Made by a program: the position numbers and the translations under genes | The notes under the pieces: model-generated | The model's input: only the letters and a program-made list of their open reading frames with translations | Database searches by the model: none | What the model was told of the DNA's origin: nothing | Part shown: in pieces, positions 1-5,196 of the stretch | Layout of the letters: the number at the start of each line of letters is the position of its first letter | Numbering within the stretch: position 1 is the first letter of the stretch | Source of the DNA: Flavobacteriales bacterium | GTDB taxonomy: Bacteria > Bacteroidota > Bacteroidia > NORP154 | NCBI GenBank assembly: GCA_012965625.1 | Contig: DTSC01000337.1 | Location: 1 to 5,196 of the forward strand | Direction of reading: 5' to 3' | Length of the DNA: 5,196 nt

Positions 1-360
1 AATTATACACCCTCCGGCATCAGTAACAGTTACATTTACAAGGCCGGCACACAGACCAACTGCAGTTGCAGTGGTCTGAAATCCGGGGTCATCCCACAAA
101 TACGTGTAGGGCCCTGTGCCCCCTGACGGACTTGCCACCGCGGTTCCTGTACAGGATCCATTGCAATTAATGTTTGTTCCGGTAACAATATTGGTTAGGG
201 CAGCAGGCTCGGAAATCGTAACATTTATGATCACAAGACAACCATTGACATCCGTTATGGTTACCGTATACGTTCCGGCACATAATCCTGGGCTGGTACC
301 GCCATTCGGAGATAAATTTGCTGCACCATCACAGGCACCAACACAGGAAACATCCGTTCC
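1..360 (-). repeat. Two further SprB-type repeats, the first contracted, the second cut by the window edge
   Basis: Residues 638-687 form a short unit: CVGACDG (643-649), GGTSP (657-661), then directly GLCAGTYTV (662-670) and DVNGC (674-678). Compared with the following unit (residues 698-757), it lacks the 17 residues that normally lie between the P and the GLCAG motif, including the aromatic strand and the Trp. The following unit has the full form, with GGTGPYTYLW (717-726), QTTATAVGLCAG and DAGGC, and runs off the left edge. The reading frame is intact across the contraction. Confidence 0.88.
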
Positions 361-2271
361 GACCACTGCCCCACCCGGCTCCGGATATACATTGACCGTC
401 AGGAAATAAGTATCACTGCAAGGCCCATTGGTTACTATCTGGGTTACAACATAAGTGCCAGAACTTGCATAGGTATGGGAGGGGTTTTCTAAGCTAGAGG
501 TGCCGGCATCACCAAAGTTCCAGGAATAGGTTACACCGGATGTTCCCGTGTTTGTAAAAACAAAATTATTGCCTGTTAAACACTGATTCCCATTATAGGT
601 GAAGCCTGCCGCAGCTAAACCTCCTGGATTTATTGTGGTGGTGCTATTAAAAGTGTTTTGCTCTGTACAACCATTGGCATCTACCACTGTGACCGTATAG
701 GTGCCGGGACATATATTGGTCTGGCTTTGGCCTACACCAACACCATTATTCCATGTAAAAGTAAAGGGGCCTGTTCCTCCTGTAACAGAGGCAAACAATT
801 GACCATCACACGCACCGGAACATGATTCATCTAATGGAATTGCAAAAAGATCTATCGGATTGGGTTGTAAAACATCAATTGTAGCGGTGCCTATGCAGCC
901 ATTGGCATCGGTAACATTTACCGTATAAGTGCCCGCGCATACATTCACCTGGTTCTGCCCACTGCCAAGGCCTGGCCATGTATACGTATACGGCGCAGTG
1001 CCTCCAGATGATGTCGCACTTACCGTCCCATCGCAGCCATTATAGCAATTTGCATCAGTAGACGAGGGGGTTACGGTGATATTTCCACCTAAATCAATAA
1101 TCGTAAAGTTCTCGATAGCGGTATTACATCCTGAGGCATCAGTGACTGTAACACTATATGATCCCGCACAAAGGCCTATTGCAGTTGCATTTGTTTGTGC
1201 ATTAGGATCATTCCATATATAGGTATAGGGAGCAACTCCACCAGAAGGAGTAACCGTAGCGGTACCATCACACATGCCACATGCCACATTTGAGAAGCTA
1301 GTTGTGGTTGTCATTGTTCCAGAAGGAGTACAAGTTACACAAGAGGTGGTTTGAAAATAAAGACCAGCAGCTACAAATACCCAGCAATCCCCTCCAGGGG
1401 GAGTAAAACTGTAATTAGCAGTTGTTTGACCAGCAGTTACCGTTGTTGCAGCCACATCAAAATTCCAAAAATTTTGAGGGAAAGGCCCACCTACACCATT
1501 TAAGACTGTTGTATGATTTGGCCCTACATTATTTTGTAAGTCTCCCGCCATCGCAAATGCGGTACCAGTAGTTGAATTACCACATGCGGTAAAACCGCTT
1601 AACGTTTGACTGTTTGAGCCACCAATGGTTACCAAAGCACCGTCAGCAATCACCAATGTTCCCTGGTATGTTGCTGTAGGATCTGAATATATAATGAACA
1701 ATGTAAATCCATCTACCGGCCCTCCCCCACTAGATATGTTTATTGTATAATTTCCATTTCCGGTAACAGACGCTGTTACATCTGCTCTAAATACCCTGGT
1801 ACCACCTACACTCCAACATTTGTCAGGTCCAGTACCTATTAAATTTGCCGCATAGCCAGCAGTATTACCCAAAGGTTCTGTAACAGTGCAAGTAGCAGCA
1901 TTATTAGTTGATGACTCACTCCACCAAACATAAGCCTGAATCAGGTTGAAACAAGCTGGCAAACAAGAAATATTTACAGAGGAAGGAAATCCAGGGCCAG
2001 GTGAAGGGCTATATCTTGTTGCGGTCATCAAGGCAGCTGCACAATAATTTAATCCACAGGCAGAATAGTTATACATTTGGCCAAGAAATCCATTCCCATC
2101 CATCTTTGCCATTGCGCCTATACTATCAGGGGTAATTGTTGCTCCTTGATTATATTGATATATGGGTAATGCCTTTTGTGCAGATACCATTCCTATGGCA
2201 AAGCAATAAATAATAAAACTCAGAAGAACCTTATGCAAAATAATCTTATTTATATGATTCAAAATGCACAT
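1..2271 (-). CDS. Second SprB-repeat surface protein with signal peptide (3' end outside window)
   Basis: The frame stays open for 757 codons from ATG 2271 to the left edge, with no stop or frameshift when read codon by codon. An in-frame TAA lies three codons upstream (2278-2280), so ATG 2271 is the first ATG after a stop; it yields a good signal peptide. No Shine-Dalgarno site is seen, as is usual in Bacteroidota. Domains in order: signal peptide 1-31; an N-terminal globular domain of about residues 58-312; three SprB-type repeats at about 325-393, 398-468 and 481-541; a PKD domain at about 555-632 (SWNFGD, NPSHTYASSGTY); and two more SprB-type repeats at 638-687 and 698-757, the last cut by the edge. 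The first of these two lacks 17 residues. A T9SS sorting domain is expected beyond the left edge but cannot be seen. It is probably an extracellular adhesin paralogous in its repeats to the upstream gene. Confidence 0.93.
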   Translation of the reverse strand, partial: MCILNHINKIILHKVLLSFIIYCFAIGMVSAQKALPIYQYNQGATITPDSIGAMAKMDGNGFLGQMYNYSACGLNYCAAALMTATRYSPSPGPGFPSSVNISCLPACFNLIQAYVWWSESSTNNAATCTVTEPLGNTAGYAANLIGTGPDKCWSVGGTRVFRADVTASVTGNGNYTINISSGGGPVDGFTLFIIYSDPTATYQGTLVIADGALVTIGGSNSQTLSGFTACGNSTTGTAFAMAGDLQNNVGPNHTTVLNGVGGPFPQNFWNFDVAATTVTAGQTTANYSFTPPGGDCWVFVAAGLYFQTTSCVTCTPSGTMTTTTSFSNVACGMCDGTATVTPSGGVAPYTYIWNDPNAQTNATAIGLCAGSYSVTVTDASGCNTAIENFTIIDLGGNITVTPSSTDANCYNGCDGTVSATSSGGTAPYTYTWPGLGSGQNQVNVCAGTYTVNVTDANGCIGTATIDVLQPNPIDLFAIPLDESCSGACDGQLFASVTGGTGPFTFTWNNGVGVGQSQTNICPGTYTVTVVDANGCTEQNTFNSTTTINPGGLAAAGFTYNGNQCLTGNNFVFTNTGTSGVTYSWNFGDAGTSSLENPSHTYASSGTYVVTQIVTNGPCSDTYFLTVNVYPEPGGAVVGTDVSCVGACDGAANLSPNGGTSPGLCAGTYTVTITDVNGCLVIINVTISEPAALTNIVTGTNINCNGSCTGTAVASPSGGTGPYTYLWDDPGFQTTATAVGLCAGLVNVTVTDAGGCII
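376..609 (-). other. PKD domain in the left-hand protein
   Basis: Residues about 555-632 form a PKD-type beta sandwich. It shows VTYSWNFGDAGTSS (580-593), then NPSHTYASSGTY (596-607), then VTQIVTNGPC (609-618). The W-FGD and HTY-GTY motifs are the two signatures of the family. It interrupts the SprB array, with three units before it and at least two after it. Confidence 0.88.
637..1299 (-). repeat. Three SprB-type repeats in the left-hand protein
   Basis: Residues about 325-545 hold three units. Each begins with two closely spaced Cys before DG (Cys331/334, 409/413, 484/488). Each continues through GG-(A/G)P(Y/F)T(Y/F)-W and a CAG or CPG motif (Cys368, 445, 521), and ends in a VxDA(N/S)GC motif (Cys382, 459, 535). 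The four Cys per unit set these apart from most units in the upstream gene, which have two. The units differ in DNA sequence enough that they are old duplications, not recent tandem copies. Confidence 0.88.
1336..2100 (-). other. N-terminal globular domain of uncertain family in the left-hand protein
   Basis: Residues about 58-312 contain no SprB repeat. Visible landmarks are AYVWW (113-117), KCWSVGG (151-157), FRADVTASVTGNGNYTI (161-177), GFTLFIIYSDP (188-198), GTLVIADGA (204-212) and CWVFVAAGLYF (296-306). The order of a YVWW strand, an ADVT segment, NGNYT, a hydrophobic strand ending in YxDP and an I-DG strand recalls the DUF3344-like extracellular beta domains seen at the N-termini of some surface proteins. 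I recall that likeness only by pattern and cannot confirm it here. The domain carries several Cys (72, 77, 103, 107, 128, 152, 230, 296, 311, 314). It may be the distal functional head of the protein, with the repeats acting as a stalk. Confidence 0.5.
2179..2271 (-). other. Sec signal peptide of the left-hand protein
   Basis: Residues 1-31 show a short polar start with Lys9 and Lys14, then a hydrophobic stretch from about residue 15 to 28 (VLLSFIIYCFAIGM), then VSA followed by QK. Cleavage is predicted after Ala31 by the small-X-Ala rule. There is no lipobox, because the only Cys near the core (Cys23) is not preceded by a lipobox. The protein should therefore enter the periplasm by Sec and be a substrate for further export. 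Confidence 0.85.
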
Positions 2272-2332
2272 TATCGGTTATAATAATTTTTCTTGGCTGG
2301 TAGCTTTGGATAATTATATTAATAGACGCAAT

Positions 2333-2405
2333 TTTAGGGTTTAGGTTGCTATATTCCTAAGATAAATTTAAATTATATGTACAATGTAAAAACAAAAACC
2401 CTAAA
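2333..2405. repeat. 10-bp perfect inverted repeat enclosing the candidate promoter
   Basis: TTTAGGGTTT at 2333-2342 is the exact reverse complement of AAACCCTAAA at 2396-2405. The 53 bases between them contain the candidate promoter almost exactly at their centre. The repeat does not extend further on either side. It may be a pair of regulator half-sites, the ends of an invertible promoter segment, or chance. No recombinase gene is visible in this window. Confidence 0.6.
2357..2384 (-). promoter_or_regulatory. Candidate Bacteroidota-type promoter for the left-hand gene
   Basis: On the minus strand TTG (2384-2382) is followed after 17 bases by TATCTTAG (2364-2357). This matches five of the six fixed bases of the Bacteroidota -7 element TAnnTTTG, with a -33 TTG at acceptable spacing. 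It would give a leader of about 80 bases before ATG 2271. A weaker alternative, TTG (2395-2393) with TAATTTAA (2375-2368), overlaps it. In AT-rich DNA such matches arise by chance, so this is a candidate only. Confidence 0.35.
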
Positions 2406-2421
2406 TAGTAAGTATTAAATG

Positions 2422-2456
2422 AAAAAAACCTGAATAACAGAAAGAATTATGAGGTT
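2422..2456 (-). terminator. Probable intrinsic terminator of the right-hand gene
   Basis: Fifteen bases after the TAA of the right-hand gene the transcript can fold. AACCT (plus-strand 2452-2456) pairs with AGGTT (2427-2431), and an inner ATAA pairs with TTAT around a small internal loop. The 3' arm leads into a run of seven T (plus-strand A at 2422-2428, two of them in the stem). The stem is AU-rich and not perfect, so its strength is uncertain, but its place and T-run fit a terminator that separates the two genes. Confidence 0.55.
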
Positions 2457-2471
2457 CAATAAACCAAGCGT

Positions 2472-5196
2472 TTACTTCAATAAAGTAACATGGCCAACAT
2501 ACTCATGGGAATCACCATCAAAATCTTCATTTTGAATCATCCAAACATACACATCCTGTTGTGCAATCTCCGGACCATCATTAGCTCTGCCATCCCAGCC
2601 AATCCAATCTGTATACGGACCTGAATATTCATAAATTAAATCCCCCCACCTATCATAAATATAAAAGCGGAACTCTTCATCATTTATACCTATTCCTTTT
2701 GGGTAAAAATGGTCATTAAAACCATCCCCATTGGGCGAAAATGCCAAAGGAGCAAATAAGATATACTCATTAGTTATCTCTACTTGATCAGAATAAATAT
2801 CAATACAACCATAAATATTGGTAACAATCTGAAATATTGTAAAAGTTCCTGAGTCTGCATAGAGATGAAGCACTGTATCCCCTACAAAGAAATCAGACGT
2901 GTCTCCAAATGCAGAATCTCCATCACCAAAAGACCATACCCAATCAATTACGTCTTGGGTAGCATGATCTGTAAATATGATTCCAGGATTTGTTATTGGG
3001 ACTGATTCAGGGAATGGATCAAATCCTGCTATTGGAGTAGGATTAATTAAAATCTCAACAAAGTTCGCAGCACTTTCACAACCCGCAATAGTTTGGGTTG
3101 CAAAATACAAGCTAGTTCCAACATTACTGAAAGGTATAAATATAGAATCTGATCCAAGAATATTGGTTAAGGCTGTGTCTGAATACCATGTTATGTTTGT
3201 GCCCGACGCTGTTAGATCTGCTAATTGATCACCTAAGCAATAAACTGAATCACTCATAACCAATGGTGGTGGAGGCACCGGACTTACCGTGATATCAACA
3301 CTGGTTGTATCATTTGGGGAACAACCATCAGAAACCACAACAGTAAATGTAGTATCACTCATGATTCCAGAAATAGTTTGATCTGGCCCAACCATAGAGG
3401 TATTCAGCCATGTATAATTATATGGACCTCCATCACCACCTGATCCAACAACTGAGATTACTCCATCATCCCCTTCACAAATTGAAGCACCCACACCCAG
3501 TGCAGTTAAAGGGGGATACACAGTAATTACAACTTCAGAAGTATCTGTACAATTATTTGTGTCTGTAACTATAACAGTATAAGTAGTTGTTACTATGGGA
3601 TAAACATTGTACATAATTGTATCAGGTATACCATTATCCCATGAAAAAATATAATCTCCACTTCCACCTACTGCACTAGCAGAAATCAGAGCTCCCTGAG
3701 ATATGCAAATTGTTGATGTACCAAAGGCATTAACATCCAGTTCCAGCGACTCAGTGATAATAGCATCCGTAGAGTCTTCACATCCATTCACATCACTTAC
3801 TGTTACAGTATATGTACCTGAAGCTAATCCTGTAGCTGTTTTGTTTGTCTGCTGCAGGGGATCATTCCATTGATAAGTAAATGGAACAAAACTGCCAGTT
3901 ACATTAACAGAAGCTTCTCCAGAAAAAGTACCAAAACATAAGACATCTACTGCTGATTCAAATGAAACTATTGGCCCAACATTATCATTTACTACAATAG
4001 GTAAAGTAAATGTACAACCATTAACATCTGTCACAATACAGTCATAACTTCCCTGGACCAATCCCATTACTGTATCTGTAGCCTGGCCTATTGGCATACC
4101 AGCCCCATCAAACCATTCATAAGTATATGGATATGTTCCTCCTGAAGGATCTACATATGCAACGCCATTTGCATAGCCACAACTTGAAGGAGTGCTTCCT
4201 CCACTTGCATCTAGTAAGGGGGGATCAATTAGTGACATTGCCTGATTGGCATCACATCCATTAAAATCTGTAATTAGGACCGTGTATGCCCCTGCCGATA
4301 GGTTAGATATTGTTTGCCCTATCCCTGAGGGTAACCAAGTAAATGTATAGGGTGGAGAACCTCCATAAACAGACACTGATATTTCACCATCAGAGCCACC
4401 ATAACAGCTTATATTATTTCCAGCAATGGAAGGCACTAAATCAGTAGGTTCAATTAATACAAGACCATTATTTATCTGACATCCGTTTACATCAATGATT
4501 ACCACATTATTTGAACCTGCACATAACCCTGTAGCCAAGGCAGTTACCTCACCACCTGGAGACCATAGATATGAGTAGGGAGGAGTTCCATTACCAACAG
4601 CAACTTCAGCTGTACCATCACATCCACTATTACATGTTATATCACTTGAAGAAATAATTGCACTGGCCAACTGCAAAGGCTCATTGATTATAAATGCTTG
4701 CGACACAAGACAACTATTGTTATCCATCACAGAAACGGTATATGTTCCACCATTTAAACCAAAAAGAAAAGATGAGTTTGTTCCGATAGAATCACCATTA
4801 ACATCCTTCCAAGAATATGTATAAGGTGGAGCTACACCGGTAACATTAACTATGGCAGTTCCATTTGCATCACCATAGCAAGCTAAATCTGTAGTTACCA
4901 CGGAATCAATGGTTGGGCCTGCAATATCATTTATCAATACTGGTATAGTAAAAGTACAACCATTTCCATCTGTTAATAATGGATTATAGACCCCTGCAAA
5001 TACGGAGTCTATACAAGTTCCAACAGTTTGCATAGGGTCATTCCATGCAATTGTATACGGAACCACGCCTCCTGTTACTACGACACATGCCTTCCCATTT
5101 TGGTTTCCGCAGGTGGACGATATAGTGCTTTCGATTAGCCCTATCACTTGGGGCTGCGTAATCGTTACCGTTGTGAGATTTGAACATCCCCTAGCG
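2472..5196 (-). CDS. SprB-like repeat adhesin with type B T9SS sorting domain (5' end outside window)
   Basis: This is the C-terminal part of a large secreted surface protein, probably a gliding or attachment adhesin exported by T9SS. The frame is open from the right edge to the TAA at 2472-2474. The GTG at 5147 is not the start, because 16 further in-frame codons precede it and read as the end of another repeat (GC followed by TVTITQP). Numbering from codon 5147, residues 1-467 are six SprB-type repeats of about 75-80 residues. Each has an early Cys, a PYTY-W core and a VTD-NGC end. Residues 468-546 and 547-623 are PKD/Ig-like. Residues 624-705 are Ig-like with a WYSD motif, a kind often found before this sorting domain. 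Residues 706-793 are a PKD domain (WSFGDGD, HLYADSGTF). Residues 798-891 are the sorting domain. Secretion and surface location are inferred from family knowledge. The adhesive role is less certain, since no ligand can be read from the sequence. Confidence 0.95.
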   Translation of the reverse strand, partial: ARGCSNLTTVTITQPQVIGLIESTISSTCGNQNGKACVVVTGGVVPYTIAWNDPMQTVGTCIDSVFAGVYNPLLTDGNGCTFTIPVLINDIAGPTIDSVVTTDLACYGDANGTAIVNVTGVAPPYTYSWKDVNGDSIGTNSSFLFGLNGGTYTVSVMDNNSCLVSQAFIINEPLQLASAIISSSDITCNSGCDGTAEVAVGNGTPPYSYLWSPGGEVTALATGLCAGSNNVVIIDVNGCQINNGLVLIEPTDLVPSIAGNNISCYGGSDGEISVSVYGGSPPYTFTWLPSGIGQTISNLSAGAYTVLITDFNGCDANQAMSLIDPPLLDASGGSTPSSCGYANGVAYVDPSGGTYPYTYEWFDGAGMPIGQATDTVMGLVQGSYDCIVTDVNGCTFTLPIVVNDNVGPIVSFESAVDVLCFGTFSGEASVNVTGSFVPFTYQWNDPLQQTNKTATGLASGTYTVTVSDVNGCEDSTDAIITESLELDVNAFGTSTICISQGALISASAVGGSGDYIFSWDNGIPDTIMYNVYPIVTTTYTVIVTDTNNCTDTSEVVITVYPPLTALGVGASICEGDDGVISVVGSGGDGGPYNYTWLNTSMVGPDQTISGIMSDTTFTVVVSDGCSPNDTTSVDITVSPVPPPPLVMSDSVYCLGDQLADLTASGTNITWYSDTALTNILGSDSIFIPFSNVGTSLYFATQTIAGCESAANFVEILINPTPIAGFDPFPESVPITNPGIIFTDHATQDVIDWVWSFGDGDSAFGDTSDFFVGDTVLHLYADSGTFTIFQIVTNIYGCIDIYSDQVEITNEYILFAPLAFSPNGDGFNDHFYPKGIGINDEEFRFYIYDRWGDLIYEYSGPYTDWIGWDGRANDGPEIAQQDVYVWMIQNEDFDGDSHEYVGHVTLLK
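2475..2756 (-). other. Type B T9SS C-terminal sorting domain (gliding motility-associated, CHU_C type)
   Basis: The last 94 residues of the right-hand protein match the gliding motility-associated C-terminal domain (TIGR04131/CHU_C type). They run FAPLAFSPNGDGFNDHF, then FYIYDRWGDLIYE, then GWDGR, then DVYVWMI, and end in YVGHVTLLK just before the stop. In this family the domain directs export through the T9SS outer-membrane translocon. Proteins of the SprB type also need a PorP/SprF-like partner, which is not in this window. The domain appears complete, with the usual length and the usual hydrophobic-basic terminus, so the gene is not truncated at its 3' end. Confidence 0.95.
3747..5196 (-). 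repeat. Six tandem SprB-type repeats plus the tail of a seventh
   Basis: The array encodes degenerate protein repeats, not identical DNA repeats. Approximate boundaries, numbered from codon 5147, are residues 1-82, 83-157, 158-234, 235-310, 311-388 and 389-467. The 16 codons upstream end a further unit. Shared landmarks are an early Cys followed by a G-rich turn, a GG-PY(T/S)(Y/F)-W strand, a Gly-rich loop with AG or GG, and (V/I)(T/S)D-NGC. Units 1 and 5 share a special ending, NGCTFT(I/L)P followed by ND and GP, and both lead into a unit with VNVTG. All these units also match the repeats in the neighbouring gene. Repeats of this type are known from SprB of Flavobacterium johnsoniae. Confidence 0.9.

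Noticed and set aside
116..409. Plus-strand open frame of 97 codons
   Set aside because: It lies antisense to the PKD and SprB-repeat coding region of the left gene. Its product has no recognisable domain and looks like the complement of Thr/Gly/Val-rich repeats.
2293..2318. Plus-strand TTG followed by TAGCTTTG, a full match to TAnnTTTG
   Set aside because: The spacing is only 15 bases, and there is no plus-strand gene downstream; it points into the antisense of the right gene's 3' end.
2334..2345. Telomere-like TTAGGGTTTAGG string
   Set aside because: Fewer than two copies are present, so it is not an array. It is better described as one arm of the inverted repeat.
2977..3228. Plus-strand open frame of 83 codons
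   Set aside because: It is fully antisense to the Ig-like and PKD region of the right gene, with no motif and no ribosome binding or promoter signal of its own.
5145..5147. GTG as the start codon of the right gene
   Set aside because: The same frame stays open for 16 more codons to the window edge and reads as the end of another SprB-type repeat. There is also no signal peptide after the GTG.
1..5196. CRISPR array, because of regularly recurring short motifs on the plus strand
   Set aside because: The recurrences are about 200-240 bases apart, degenerate, and follow codons of protein repeats; there are no identical direct repeats with 30-40 base spacers.

Overview
The window looks like chromosome from a member of the Bacteroidota, probably a gliding or marine type. 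Both genes encode very long, repeat-built surface proteins. One ends in the type B C-terminal sorting domain of the type IX secretion system (T9SS), with SPNGDGFND, YDRWG and WDGR motifs. Neither start region nor gap shows a Shine-Dalgarno site. The DNA is moderately AT-rich. Nothing points to a phage, plasmid or insertion sequence.

Layout: both genes lie on the minus strand, so transcription runs from right to left. From 5196 down to 2472 is the 3' part of a SprB-like adhesin gene whose start lies beyond the right edge. Its visible protein has six SprB-type repeats, two PKD/Ig-like modules, an Ig-like module, a PKD domain and the C-terminal sorting domain. A 200-base gap (2271/2472) follows. 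It holds a probable intrinsic terminator (2422-2456), then a 10-bp perfect inverted repeat (arms 2333-2342 and 2396-2405) that encloses a plausible Bacteroidota-type promoter (2357-2384). From 2271 down to 1 is a second adhesin gene, open for 757 codons and cut by the left edge. It has a signal peptide, a Cys-containing N-terminal domain of uncertain family, three SprB-type repeats, a PKD domain, and two more SprB-type repeats, one of which lacks 17 residues.

The two proteins are expected to cross the inner membrane by Sec and the outer membrane by T9SS, and to act outside the cell as adhesins or gliding-associated filaments. The terminator and promoter suggest separate transcription of a tandem paralogous pair. 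The most interesting signals are cysteine pairs that appear, vanish or shift together across repeats, the contracted repeat in the left gene, and the promoter centred within an inverted repeat. I see no sign of a wholly new system; this is best read as a repeat-adhesin locus.
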